From NCBI RefSeq assembly GCF_005876955.1, contig NZ_SSCL01000006.1, positions 1 through 64,000 on the forward strand: a DNA stretch of 64,000 bases, given 5' to 3'. Under the pieces are notes generated by a model. That model was given only the letters and a program-made list of their open reading frames with translations, did not search any database and was not told where the DNA came from. Shown piece by piece: positions 42,625-51,432 of the stretch. Made by a program: the position numbers and the translations under genes. This stretch comes from Sinomonas gamaensis (GTDB taxonomy: Bacteria > Actinomycetota > Actinomycetes > Actinomycetales > Micrococcaceae). Position 1 is the first letter of the stretch. Every line of letters begins with the position of its first letter.

Positions 42625-43241
42625 GACGTGCTCAGTTCTGTGGTGAGGGCGTGGGTTCTCAGGGCTTCGAGGGCGCGTCGCTGGAGCTGCTTGATGGCTC
42701 CCGGGGTGCGTCCCATGATCTCGGCGGTCTGCTCGATCGAGAGATCGGCGACGACGCGGAGAAGGAGGACTTCGCGATGGTCCTCGGTCAGGCCATTCAG
42801 AAGGCCGAGGGCGCCGCTTCCGGCAAGGGCCAGATCTTCGGGCGTGGCCGGCGCGGTGCGGAGATCGGACTCGGGTTCGTGGGGGACCATCGCCGGCGTT
42901 CGTTCGCGCCGGCGATAGTGGTCCACCGTGCGCGAGTGGGCGATCGTGAAGACGAGGGCCTTCGCTCCTTCGAGCCCGCCTCGGAGGCTGTCCATCCGCG
43001 AGTACAGCGCAAGGAAGACGTCCTGGGTCACCGCTTCGCAGTCCTCGACGCCGCGTGCGCGCAGGTAGCCGCGCACGGATGGCGAGAGGGTGCGGAAGGC
43101 TGCGGTGAAGAGTTCCGCATGGTCGCTGCGATCCGTCGAGCGGGTCGCACGGTCCGGGTCCTCGTGGGGCTCCAACCGGTCTCCCTCGTATTGTCTTGGG
43201 TCTCGGGCAAGGCTGCGGGGATGCGGCATTTGTGACCGCAC
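42621..43241 (-). CDS. ECF-type sigma-70 factor paired with membrane protein
   Basis: About 206 residues; the start is uncertain between GTG 43241 and ATG 43229. Region 2: LRARGVEDCEAVTQDVFLALY; region 4: LTEDHREVLLLRVVADLSIEQTAEIMGRTPGAIKQLQRRALEALR. It is flanked by a secreted Ala/Pro-rich protein upstream and an anti-sigma-like membrane protein downstream. No strong ribosome site is visible. The stimulus is unknown; a cell-envelope signal is likely by context. Confidence 0.9.
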   Translation of the reverse strand: MRSQMPHPRSLARDPRQYEGDRLEPHEDPDRATRSTDRSDHAELFTAAFRTLSPSVRGYLRARGVEDCEAVTQDVFLALYSRMDSLRGGLEGAKALVFTIAHSRTVDHYRRRERTPAMVPHEPESDLRTAPATPEDLALAGSGALGLLNGLTEDHREVLLLRVVADLSIEQTAEIMGRTPGAIKQLQRRALEALRTHALTTELSTS

Positions 43242-43285
43242 CCCCGCGAAACGACTTGCCAGACTACCTCAGGTCAGCGCGCAGG

Positions 43286-43909
43286 TTAGCGCTGGACCGG
43301 AAGCGACGGGAGGCTCGAGGCGCCGAGGTCGCCGGTCGAGGGCACAGCCGGTGCGCTCGGGACGGCCTGGGTGGGCGCCGCCGGGACGGCGGGAACCGCG
43401 GGAGCGGCCGCGTTGGCGCCGGCGTTGGCGCTGGCGTTCGCGTCGACGGACGCCGAACCGTTCGACGTCACGGCCGAGCAGTAGGCCGTGATGTTGCCCT
43501 CACCCTTCGCAGCGGCCGCGAGGCTCTGGAAGGCGGCCGACGTCGAAGTCAGCCCGCCCTGGGCGTAGGCCGTGCACAGGCCGAGGGCCGTCTGCACGTT
43601 CGCGCTCTGAGTGGCCGACGACGGGATGTCCGACGCCTTGCTCGTCGCCGATCCGACGGCCGACTTCGCAGCATCCGCGGCCTGGGTGGCGGCGGACGTC
43701 GGAACCGCGGGAGCGGTCGGCGCGGCAGGAAGCGCGGTCGCCGGGAGGGTCGGGGCCGGGGCACCGATGAGCTCGTGCGCGGCCTGCTGCGCAGGGGCCG
43801 GGAGGGCCTCAGCGTAGGCGGCGGTGCCCACGCCGCCCAGGGCGACGGCTCCGAGGGCGACGGCGCTCAGGGCAGCCTTGCTCGAGACGATGACGGAAAG
43901 GAAGGACAT
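43286..43909 (-). CDS. Secreted Ala/Pro/Ser-rich protein linked to ECF sigma
   Basis: 207 residues with a Sec signal (ALSAVALGAVALGGVGTAAYA, cut near residue 33). The mature part is low-complexity Ala/Pro/Ser with one folded-looking segment: TALGLCTAYAQGG... and ITAYCSAV, whose two cysteines could pair. Similar Cys-pair proteins precede sigma genes in other actinobacteria as far as I recall. The sigma gene follows after 45 bp on the same strand. Confidence 0.75.
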   Translation of the reverse strand: MSFLSVIVSSKAALSAVALGAVALGGVGTAAYAEALPAPAQQAAHELIGAPAPTLPATALPAAPTAPAVPTSAATQAADAAKSAVGSATSKASDIPSSATQSANVQTALGLCTAYAQGGLTSTSAAFQSLAAAAKGEGNITAYCSAVTSNGSASVDANASANAGANAAAPAVPAVPAAPTQAVPSAPAVPSTGDLGASSLPSLPVQR

Positions 43910-44084
43910 GAAGACTCCTCAGATCGAGACCAATGGGGAGGGCCGCCGGGCGACCCTACGCTCCCTCAACCGAGGCGCCCCTCCAAAAGGTCACGCGGTC
44001 ACCAAAAAAATCTGAGGACCCCTCCTGTCCGCAGCCTGTCCGCGGAAGCTACCGTCCGTCGTCGTACGTCTTTAAGGTGGGCGC

Positions 44085-44459
44085 ATGGACTGGAAGCTTG
44101 AGCTGGTGTTCGTGCCCGTGTCCGACGTCGACCGGGCCAAGGATTTCTACGTCAACAAGGTGGGCTTCAACGCCGACTACGACGAGCGGCCCAACGAGAA
44201 CCTGCGGTTCGTCCAGCTCACGCCTCCCGGCTCGGGCTGCTCGATCGCGATCGGGGAGGGGATCAACGACGCTCCTCCCGGCACCGCGCCCAGCCTCCAG
44301 CTCGTGGTGAGCGACCTCCAGAAGGCCTACGACCAGCTCAAGGGCAACGGCGTGGACTGCAGCGAGATCGACGTCCAGGAATGGGGGCACTTCGTGTACT
44401 TCCAGGACCCCGACGGGAACAAGTGGGCCGTGCAGTACATCCCGTGGCGGAACGCGTAG
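44085..44459 (+). CDS. VOC / glyoxalase-family protein
   Basis: 124 residues: LELVFVPVSDVDRAKDFYVNKVGF, then LQLVVSDLQKAYDQLKGNGVD and HFVYFQDPDGNKWAVQYIP. Complete VOC fold with the terminal DPDGN motif. Many such proteins are unassigned; some are extradiol-type enzymes or resistance proteins. Stands alone on the plus strand, followed by a region of inverted repeats. Confidence 0.9.
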   Translation: MDWKLELVFVPVSDVDRAKDFYVNKVGFNADYDERPNENLRFVQLTPPGSGCSIAIGEGINDAPPGTAPSLQLVVSDLQKAYDQLKGNGVDCSEIDVQEWGHFVYFQDPDGNKWAVQYIPWRNA

Positions 44460-44500
44460 GGGAGTTCCGACGGTCCGCTGGCCGCGAGGAGAAGTTACCT

Positions 44501-44541
44501 TCTCGCACACAAGTCACCCTCAGGGGAACTTGTGTGCGAGA
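44501..44541. repeat. Intergenic inverted-repeat element, copy 1
   Basis: TCTCGCACACAAGT (44501-44514) pairs exactly with 44528-44541, a 14-bp stem around a 13-nt loop. It shares the outer TCTCGCA...TGCGAGA arms with the next element 30 bp downstream. It lies between the VOC and GT39 genes, whose 3' ends converge here. Confidence 0.7.
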
Positions 44542-44572
44542 GAGTGACTTGGCGGCGAAGGCCGAGTTCCCT

Positions 44573-44613
44573 TCTCGCAGGGAAGTTCCCATTACGTGAA
44601 CTTCCCTGCGAGA
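44573..44613. repeat. Intergenic inverted-repeat element, copy 2
   Basis: A 16-bp perfect inverted repeat (44573-44588 with 44598-44613) around a 9-nt loop, CCATTACGT. Outer arms TCTCGCA match copy 1, while the inner sequence differs (GGGAAGTTC against CACAAGT). The stem is long for a terminator alone. Confidence 0.7.
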
Positions 44614-44631
44614 TAGGGCGCTCGTCTTCAC

Positions 44632-44669
44632 GTTGCGCGCCAACGACCCTGCGAACGTGATGGCGCAAC
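44632..44669. repeat. Repeat related to the upp palindrome
   Basis: GTTGCGC (44632-44638) pairs with GCGCAAC (44663-44669). The segment ACGTGATGGCGCAA (44655-44668) is identical to part of the 41827-41876 palindrome. It ends 14 bp before the GT39 gene stop and may be its terminator. Confidence 0.55.
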
Positions 44670-44683
44670 GGGAGGGCCGGGCG

Positions 44684-46744
44684 CTACCCGAGGGCGTAGA
44701 CCGTGGCCCCGCCGATCGTCTGCCCCTCGTAGTTCGATTCGACCCACTGCGTGATCTGCCGGGCCGTTTCGGAACCCGAGTTGCCCTGCATGAGGCTCGC
44801 TCCGATGAAGTAGTGGATCCTCCCTTCCTTCACGAGCTCCTGGAATTGCGCGAGGGTGGGCGACGGGTCGGTCCCGTTGAAGCCGCCGAGGGCCATGACG
44901 GGCAGCTGGGTCGCGAGCTGGTAGCCGGCTGCGTTGTTCGAGCCGACGACGGCGGCCGCCCACGTGTACTTCGACGCGTCGGTCTCGAGGGCCGCAATCA
45001 GGGCTGCCGAGGGGGTCGAAGCGCCCAGAAGGCCGCCAAAGCCCCCACGTCCGCCGCCGAAGCCACCCGTTGCAGCGCCTTGAGGAGGGGTGCCTTGCTG
45101 CAGGCCCAGGAAGTTGTTCGGCCCGCCGAACTGGGCCCCGGCCCGGAAGCCCCCGGGGCCACCGAAGCCGGTGGACGGCCCCGCGGTCACAATCGCGCCC
45201 GAATGGGGGGTCGCGACGGTTTGGAGAGTGAAGGCGAGCGGGCCAGCGAGGGTGGCGACGAGGGCGACGCAGGCCGTCGCCGGTGCGGCGGGGCGCGGCA
45301 GGGGCATGCCGAAGCCATGGGCAAGGACGACGACGGCAATCGCGAGCGCTGCAACCACAACGACCCACGGGAGCCACGGAACGAAGCCTGTCGCCCGGCC
45401 GAGGAGGACGGCACCCATCACCCCAGCGGCCGCGATGGCTGCGGAGAGGACGCAGGCCTCAAATGCGAGTCGCCGCCGCTGCCAGAGCACGCCGCCGCCG
45501 AGGCCTGCGAGGGCCGCGATCCCGGGCGCGAGCGCCACGGAGTAGTACTCGTGGATGATGCCCTGCATGAGGCTGAACGTCAGCCCCGTCACCAGGACCC
45601 AGCCGCCCCACGCGATCACCGACCCGCGGACCACGTCGGTGCGCGGTGCCCGACGGCCCACCCAGAGCAGCGCGGCGCCGAGGATGAGCGCCGCCGGTAG
45701 GAGCCACGCGATCTGGCCCCCGAACGAGTTCGAGAACAGCCGGAGCAGCCCCGGTTGGCCCCAGCCGTTGCCGCCGCCGACGGAACCGACCTCGTCGCCG
45801 TTGAGCCGACCGAAGCCGTTGTAGCCGAACGTCAGCTCGAGGATCGAGTTGGTCTGGGAGCCCCCGATGAAGGGCCGCGCGCTCGCGGGCGTGAGCATGA
45901 CGGCGGCGATCCACCATCCTGCCCCCGCGACCATCGCGACGAGGGCGCCAAGCAGGTGCGCGATGCGCCGGCCGAGCGAGTGCGGGGCAGCCCACAGATA
46001 CGCGAGCCCGAACCCGGGTACCACGAGTAGGACCTGGAGCTGCTTGGTGAGGAAGCCGAAGCCGAGGAGCACGCCGGCCGCGAGCAGCCAGCGTGACTTG
46101 GCGTCCTGGATCGAGCGAACAGTCGCGTAGCCCGCCGCGGTCATGAGCAGGACGAGGAGCGCGTCCGGGTTGTTGAACCGGAACATGAGCGCGGCGATCG
46201 GCGTGAGCGCCAGCACGACGGCGGCCAGGAGGCCCGCGCCGTGGGCGGCCCGATCACTCCCGGTCGCCGGGAAAGCGGCTCGCCGGACCGCGAGATACAG
46301 GACCCACGCCGACGCGACGCCCATGAGGGCCTCGGGCACCAGGATCGACCACGAGCTGAGGCCGAAGATCCGCACCGAGAGGTCCATGACCCAGAGGGCG
46401 GCGGGCGGCTTGTCCACCGTGATGGAATTCCCGGCGTCCGACGACCCGAAGAAGAACGCCTCCCAGTTCTGGCTCCCGGCCTGGGCCGCCGCACTGTAGA
46501 AGGCGTTGGCCCAGCCGCTCGCGCCGAGATTCCAGACGTACAGGACGCCGATCGCCACCAGCGTGACGGCCAGTTCGAGGCGGTTTCGTACGGCGGGTGC
46601 CGAACCTCTGAGGCGGCGGAGCAGGGGACGGCGGAGAGCCGCGTTGTCGCGCGACGAAGGAGCGCAGCGGCCGGAGTCGTTCGCTGTGGAGCCGCCGGGG
46701 CCGCCTTCGGGAACCACAAGGCGCTGCGGCTGGGTCTGGGTCAT
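44684..46744 (-). CDS. GT39-type membrane glycosyltransferase, copy A (ArnT/YkcB-like)
   Basis: 686 residues, start set by a 1-bp TGATG overlap with the previous gene. It has around 12 membrane helices. NAFYSAAAQAGSQNWEAFFFG and SITVDKPPAALWVMDL form the first outer loop of GT39/ArnT enzymes, which take sugars from a polyprenyl phosphate. A C-terminal extracytoplasmic domain of about 200 residues contains a Gly-rich stretch (GGFGGGRGGFGGLLGA). Works with the GT2 protein of the operon, as in Bacillus ykcBC. A longer out-of-frame run upstream is the neighbour gene. Confidence 0.9.
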   Translation of the reverse strand: MTQTQPQRLVVPEGGPGGSTANDSGRCAPSSRDNAALRRPLLRRLRGSAPAVRNRLELAVTLVAIGVLYVWNLGASGWANAFYSAAAQAGSQNWEAFFFGSSDAGNSITVDKPPAALWVMDLSVRIFGLSSWSILVPEALMGVASAWVLYLAVRRAAFPATGSDRAAHGAGLLAAVVLALTPIAALMFRFNNPDALLVLLMTAAGYATVRSIQDAKSRWLLAAGVLLGFGFLTKQLQVLLVVPGFGLAYLWAAPHSLGRRIAHLLGALVAMVAGAGWWIAAVMLTPASARPFIGGSQTNSILELTFGYNGFGRLNGDEVGSVGGGNGWGQPGLLRLFSNSFGGQIAWLLPAALILGAALLWVGRRAPRTDVVRGSVIAWGGWVLVTGLTFSLMQGIIHEYYSVALAPGIAALAGLGGGVLWQRRRLAFEACVLSAAIAAAGVMGAVLLGRATGFVPWLPWVVVVAALAIAVVVLAHGFGMPLPRPAAPATACVALVATLAGPLAFTLQTVATPHSGAIVTAGPSTGFGGPGGFRAGAQFGGPNNFLGLQQGTPPQGAATGGFGGGRGGFGGLLGASTPSAALIAALETDASKYTWAAAVVGSNNAAGYQLATQLPVMALGGFNGTDPSPTLAQFQELVKEGRIHYFIGASLMQGNSGSETARQITQWVESNYEGQTIGGATVYALG

Positions 46745-48813
46745 CACTTCACCAGTTTGTAGACGGTGGTGTTGCCTACGGTAATGGCCTTGAAGTTGGA
46801 CTCGACCCACTGCGTGATCGCCGACGTGTCGCTGCCCCCGCGGCCGCCGAAGCCACCACCACCCATGCCGCCGCCGGCGACGTAGTACGAGACTTCGCCG
46901 TTGGCGACGAGGGCCTTGAACTCGTCCAGACTCGGGTACGGATCCGACCCGCTGAAGCCGCCCATCGCGATGACATTCGTGTTCGAGGCGAGCTCGAGCG
47001 CTGCGGCCGAGTTGGAGCCGTTGGTCGCTGCGGACCACTTGGTGGTGGTCAGCTGGAGGAGCGCCACGAGGTCGCTCGAGGTGGCCGTCTCGCCGCCGGG
47101 ACCGCCGGCGCCGCCGAACCCTCCGAAGCCTGCCCGGTTCCCGAAACCGCTGCCGAACCCGCCTTCGGCTGAGGGGCCCGACGTCGGGATCGAGCCGGTG
47201 TGGCCGACCGCCGCCGTGGCGACGGTGAACGCCGTCGACCCCAATCCGCCGGCGAGCAGCGCGGCGACGGCCACCGCGACGGCGCCGATGCGCAGCCGGT
47301 CGAACCGTGCGAGCAGGCCGACGACGGTGAGCACCCCCAATACCACGATGACGACCCGGAGCCACGGGAGCCAGGACGCGTCGCGCCCGAGGAGGACCGC
47401 GGTCCACACGCTCGTCGCGAGGACGGTCACGGCGAGGACGATCCGCGAGGGCCAATACCCGCGGCCCCGCCAGAGCTCGGCCGCGCCGATGCCCACCACG
47501 CCCGCGATGCCCGGAGCGAGGGCGATGGCGTAGTACGGGTGGACGGTGCCAGTCATGAAGCTGAAGACCGCGGCGGTGACGAGCGTCCAGCCGCCCCACA
47601 CGATGAGCGAGGCGCGGACGCGATCGGTGCGGACGGCCCGGCGCGTGAACCACAGGCCCGCGACTAGCAGGATCAGCGCGGCGGGCAGGAGCCACGAGAT
47701 CTCGGTGCCGAAGCTCGAGCCGAACATGCGCAGGAGTCCGGCGGAGCCGCCGAAGCTCGCGCCGCCCGGGCCGCCGCCGCTGCCGCCGGGGAAGCCCCCG
47801 GCCGCACCGCCGAACACCCCGCTGAAGGCACTCTGGCCGGCGGCAGCACCGACGTCGCCCGCTCCGCCGGGACCGCCCGCGAAACGTCCGCCGCCGCGGT
47901 TGCCGAAGATCCGCGCGAAGCCGTTGTAGCCGAACGTGAGCTCGAGGAAGCTGTTCGTCTGGGAGCCGGCCATGTAGGGACGGATGCTCGTCGGAGTCAG
48001 GGTGAACGCGAGGATGTACGCGCCGGCCACCACCACAATGCCGCCGAGCGCCCCGAGCAGGTGCACGATCCGGCGACGAAGCGTGGTCGGAGCGGCCCAG
48101 AGGTATGCGAGGCCGAGGGCCGGGACGATCACCATGCCCTGCAGCATCTTCGTCAGGAAGGCGAGTCCGATCACGGCGCCCGCACCTGCGAGCCACTTCC
48201 AGCCGGCCTTCTCGATCGCGCGGACGGTCATATAAGCCGCGAGAACGAGGCAGAAGGTGAGCATCGCATCCGGGTTGTTGAACCGGAACATGAGCGCCGC
48301 CACGGGGGTCGCAGCCAGTGCACCGCCCGCGATGAGGCCCGCCGCCGGCCCGCTCACGCGCTTCACCGCGGCATACATGAGTGCCACCGACGCGACGCCC
48401 ACGAGGGCCTCGGGAAGCAGCATCGTGAACGAGTTGAAGCCGAAGAGGCGTCCCAGCAGGCCGGGGATCCAGAACGCGGCCGGGGGTTTGTCCACGGTGA
48501 TCGCGTTGCCGGCGTCCAATGAACCGAAGAACCAGGCCGTCCAGTCCTTGGTTCCCGCTTGGACGGCGGCCGCGTAGAAGGAGTTGGCGTACCCGGAATT
48601 GGTGAGGTTCCAGAGGTAGAGGAAGGCGCTCGCGATCACGAGGCCGAACGCCGAGGGGCGCACCCAGCGCGGCTGGTCCTTGCCGAAGGCGAGGCGCTCG
48701 AGCCGAGGTGGGGGAGAGCCGGGGTGGGACGGACGACGGCGGGTGGCGCCGTCGTCGTTCGCCGCGCCTGAGGGCGTGGTCGCCTGGGGGTCGGGGGCGA
48801 TGGAAGTGGTCAC
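46744..48813 (-). CDS. GT39-type membrane glycosyltransferase, copy B
   Basis: 689 residues, paralogue of the downstream gene. NSFYAAAVQAGTKDWTAWFFGS and AITVDKPPAAFWIPGLL occupy the same places. It has Gly-rich insertions both in a middle outer loop (GGPGGAGDVGAAAG, GGFPGGSGGGPGGASFGG) and in the C-terminal domain (GGGMGGGGFGGRGG). It probably transfers a sugar from a polyprenyl carrier onto a cell-envelope acceptor. It follows the GT2-GtrA gene by 46 bp. Confidence 0.92.
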   Translation of the reverse strand: MTTSIAPDPQATTPSGAANDDGATRRRPSHPGSPPPRLERLAFGKDQPRWVRPSAFGLVIASAFLYLWNLTNSGYANSFYAAAVQAGTKDWTAWFFGSLDAGNAITVDKPPAAFWIPGLLGRLFGFNSFTMLLPEALVGVASVALMYAAVKRVSGPAAGLIAGGALAATPVAALMFRFNNPDAMLTFCLVLAAYMTVRAIEKAGWKWLAGAGAVIGLAFLTKMLQGMVIVPALGLAYLWAAPTTLRRRIVHLLGALGGIVVVAGAYILAFTLTPTSIRPYMAGSQTNSFLELTFGYNGFARIFGNRGGGRFAGGPGGAGDVGAAAGQSAFSGVFGGAAGGFPGGSGGGPGGASFGGSAGLLRMFGSSFGTEISWLLPAALILLVAGLWFTRRAVRTDRVRASLIVWGGWTLVTAAVFSFMTGTVHPYYAIALAPGIAGVVGIGAAELWRGRGYWPSRIVLAVTVLATSVWTAVLLGRDASWLPWLRVVIVVLGVLTVVGLLARFDRLRIGAVAVAVAALLAGGLGSTAFTVATAAVGHTGSIPTSGPSAEGGFGSGFGNRAGFGGFGGAGGPGGETATSSDLVALLQLTTTKWSAATNGSNSAAALELASNTNVIAMGGFSGSDPYPSLDEFKALVANGEVSYYVAGGGMGGGGFGGRGGSDTSAITQWVESNFKAITVGNTTVYKLVK

Positions 48814-48859
48814 GGTCTGGCCTTTCGGTCGGAAGTCTAGGGGTGTTGGGCGGGGCGCG

Positions 48860-50188
48860 TCACGGGCGCCGGCGGAACACCCAGAGTCGGAAGAGCAGGA
48901 ACTTGACCGCCGTCGCGGCGAGGTTGGCGAGGGTGAGGACCGTGAGCTCGATCCACTGGCCTGGGTTCGGGATCGAGTTCATCCAGAGGAGCGCGCCGGC
49001 CGTGAGGGCCCAGCCGATCGCGAAGACGATGAGGCCCTCCGCGTGGTGGCGGGCCAGCCGAGCCCCGCCGAGGACGCCGAACGTGAAGCGCCGGTTCGCT
49101 GCCGTGTTCGCGACCGCAGTGATGAGGAGCGCCGCGAAGTTCGCCGCCTGGGCGCCCAGAAAGACCCGGCCGAGGAGATACAGCGCCGCATACGCGAGGG
49201 TCGAAGCCACCCCGATCGCTCCGAAGCGGACCAGCTGGCCGAACAGGCTCTGCCGCCGTCCCGCCTCCTCCGCGCGCTCGCCGGCCGGGAGCGGGCCGCG
49301 GGCCATTGCGGCCTGGAGCTGTGCGAGGGGGATACGGCCGCGTGCCATGTCCGTGGTCAGGCGGGACATGCCGCGCAGGTCCTCGAGGGCGGTGCGCACG
49401 ATGTCGACCTTCGAGTTGGGGTCGTCGGTCCAGTCCACCGGAACCTCGGCGCAACGCAGCCCGCACCGCTCAGCGAGCACCAGGAGCTCCGTGTCGAAGA
49501 ACCACGCCTTGTCCAGGGTATGGGGGAGGAGCTGCTGGGCCACGTCTGCGCGGATCGCCTTGAATCCGCACTGCGCGTCGCTGAAGCGGGTGCCCATGAG
49601 CGAGTGGAGGAGGAAGTTGTACGAGCGCGAGACGAATTCGCGCTTCGGGCCTCGGACGACGCGCGACGAGCGTGACAGGCGCGTCCCGATCGCCAGATCC
49701 GAGTGCCCTGAGACCAGCGGCGCCACGAGCGGGGCGAGTGCGTTGAGGTCGGTCGAGAGGTCCACGTCCATGTACGCGAGGATCGGCGAGTCGGAGGCAA
49801 GCCACACCCGCCGCAGCGCGTTCCCGCGGCCCTTCTCGTCGAGGTGCACCGCCTGCACGTTCTCCAGCTCCCGGGCCAGCCGCTCCGCAATCCGCAGCGT
49901 CGAATCCGTGGACGCGTTGTCCGCGATCGTGATGCGGTACGTGTGCTGGAACTGGGTGGCGAGGTACTCGTCGAGCCTGCGGACGCACGCCTCGAGGTCC
50001 TGCTCCTCGTTGTAGACCGGGACGGTCACGTCGAGGAGCGGGATACCAGCCCGGCGGAAGGTCTGGAGGTCGAGTGCCGTGCCCGGCTGCAGGAAGGGAC
50101 CTACGACGGCGGAGCCCGCCTGAGCGGCAGGCTCGCCGAGGTCCTCGGGGGCCGCGAGGGCCTGGGAGGCGGGATCCGTGAGCGTCAT
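48860..50188 (-). CDS. Polyprenyl-phosphate glycosyltransferase GT2 with GtrA domain
   Basis: 442 residues in two parts. A GT2 domain (LDVTVPVYNEEQDLEACVRRL, AYMDVDLSTDLNAL with the metal DxD-type motif, then GTRFSDAQCGFKAIR) occupies about residues 50-300. A four-helix GtrA domain follows (FGAIGVASTLAYAALYLLG ... LAATAVKFLLFRLWVF). It should charge undecaprenyl phosphate with a hexose and flip or present it to the two GT39 enzymes encoded downstream. Bifunctional GT2-GtrA fusions are common in Micrococcaceae. Confidence 0.93.
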   Translation of the reverse strand: MTLTDPASQALAAPEDLGEPAAQAGSAVVGPFLQPGTALDLQTFRRAGIPLLDVTVPVYNEEQDLEACVRRLDEYLATQFQHTYRITIADNASTDSTLRIAERLARELENVQAVHLDEKGRGNALRRVWLASDSPILAYMDVDLSTDLNALAPLVAPLVSGHSDLAIGTRLSRSSRVVRGPKREFVSRSYNFLLHSLMGTRFSDAQCGFKAIRADVAQQLLPHTLDKAWFFDTELLVLAERCGLRCAEVPVDWTDDPNSKVDIVRTALEDLRGMSRLTTDMARGRIPLAQLQAAMARGPLPAGERAEEAGRRQSLFGQLVRFGAIGVASTLAYAALYLLGRVFLGAQAANFAALLITAVANTAANRRFTFGVLGGARLARHHAEGLIVFAIGWALTAGALLWMNSIPNPGQWIELTVLTLANLAATAVKFLLFRLWVFRRRP

Positions 50189-50262
50189 GCTTCGACTTTC
50201 CCGTCCCGGCTTGTGCTCGGATTAGAGCGAAGCTGTGCCGCCGCTGTGACCCTCCCCCACCA

Positions 50263-50429
50263 CCGTCTCGGGTACACCAACTCCCCGTCTTGGGCGTTTC
50301 GGGAGCGCCAACTCCCCGCCTTCTGCGTCTCGGGTACAGATACTCCCAGGGGCCCAGAGTCACGGGCGGAAGGAGGTGAGTTGGCGTACCCGAGACGGTG
50401 GGGGAGGTGAGTTGGCGTACCCGAAACGG
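50263..50429. repeat. Five-copy repeat array with 31-bp period, two copies inverted
   Basis: Three degenerate copies of a 24-25-bp unit (CGTCTCGGGTAC..AACTCCCC) start at 50263, 50294 and 50324. Two copies in the opposite orientation occupy 50374-50398 and 50405-50429; spacing is 30-31 bp. The outer arms 50261-50275 and 50386-50400 form a perfect 15-bp inverted repeat. The array nearly fills the 306-bp gap between the divergent GT2 and EamA genes; nothing else is visible there except presumed promoters. Confidence 0.75.
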
Positions 50430-50494
50430 CGGTGGAGGATTCGGATGGCGCCGAATCCTCGCAGCCTGTCGGTGGGCAGTCCTAGAGTTGGTCC

Positions 50495-51382
50495 GTGACT
50501 CGCCGAACCTGGACATTGTTTGCAGCAATGAGCCTCATCTGGGGCGTCCCCTATCTTCTGATCAGCGAGGCGGTCGCGGAGGTGAGTCCCGCCGTCGTCG
50601 TCTTCGCGCGGACGGCGATTGGCGCCGTCGTCCTCCTGCCGTTCGCCTGGCGGCAGCTGCGGGCGGTATGGCAGCATCGCTGGCCCGTGCTGGCGTTCGC
50701 GCTGCTCGAGATGGTGGGGCCCTGGTTCCTGCTCAGCGATGCGGAGCGGCATCTGTCGAGCTCGCTTGCGGGGCTGCTCATCGCGTTCGCGCCGGTGCTG
50801 GCGCTCGTGATCGCACGGCTGATCGGGCTCGAGCGGAGGATCGGCGGCCTCCGGATCCTCGGCCTCGTGCTTGCGGTGGCCGGGGTGGCGGCTCTGGGCG
50901 GAGGCGGGATGGAGACCTCTGGCGCTTGGCCCGTCGTCGAGATGCTGTTCGTCGCGGTCGGGTATGCGATCGCGCCGCAGGTCGCCGCGCTCAAACTCGG
51001 CGCGGTGCCCGCACTGCCCATGACTGCCGTCTGCCTCACAGTCGCCGCGCTCATCTCCGCGCCGTTCGCGGCTGCGACGTGGCCTGCGTCGCTGCCGTCG
51101 TCCACTGCCACGGGGTCGCTCGTGCTGCTTGGTCTCCTCTGCACGGCGCTCGCGTTCCTGCTGTTCTTCCGCCTCATCGCCGATGCAGGTCCCGCCCGCG
51201 CGACGGCGATCGCGTATGTGAACCCCGTCGTCGCCCTCGCGCTCGGCGTCAGCCTGCGCGGCGAGCCGATCACGCTCCTCATCGCGGCGGGTGCCGTGCT
51301 CGTGCTGGCCGGGACGTTCCTCGCGACCCGGCGCTCGGTCCACGACGCCGAGCCTGCGCTGGAATCATCGACTGCTCCATAA
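50495..51382 (+). CDS. EamA/DMT-superfamily transporter
   Basis: 295 residues, ten predicted helices in two EamA repeats (first MSLIWGVPYLLISEAV, second AFLLFFRLIADAGPARATAIAYVNPVVALALGV). Exporters of metabolites or drugs; the substrate is unknown. It interrupts the otherwise leftward glycosyltransferase and two-component genes. Its stop lies inside a hairpin. Confidence 0.92.
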   Translation: MTRRTWTLFAAMSLIWGVPYLLISEAVAEVSPAVVVFARTAIGAVVLLPFAWRQLRAVWQHRWPVLAFALLEMVGPWFLLSDAERHLSSSLAGLLIAFAPVLALVIARLIGLERRIGGLRILGLVLAVAGVAALGGGGMETSGAWPVVEMLFVAVGYAIAPQVAALKLGAVPALPMTAVCLTVAALISAPFAAATWPASLPSSTATGSLVLLGLLCTALAFLLFFRLIADAGPARATAIAYVNPVVALALGVSLRGEPITLLIAAGAVLVLAGTFLATRRSVHDAEPALESSTAP

Positions 51383-51424
51383 CTGTCGTTTTCAGGCCTC
51401 AAAACGACCGTTATGGAGCAGTCG
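51369..51424. terminator. Nested hairpin overlapping the EamA stop codon
   Basis: The outer stem CGACTGCTCCATAAC (51369-51383) pairs with 51410-51424, and the inner stem GTCGTTTT (51385-51392) pairs with AAAACGAC (51401-51408). The EamA stop lies inside the left arm. Located between convergent genes, it probably terminates both. Confidence 0.75.
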
Positions 51425-51432
51425 TTCTGGGG

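Noticed and set aside
44684-48196. A single open frame of 1170 codons through both GT39 genes
   Set aside because: Only the part from 46744 leftward reads as protein; the rest is a GC-driven shadow of the next GT39 gene in another frame.
50263-50429. CRISPR array
   Set aside because: The units are degenerate, three forward and two inverted, with gaps of only 5-8 bp and no cas gene.
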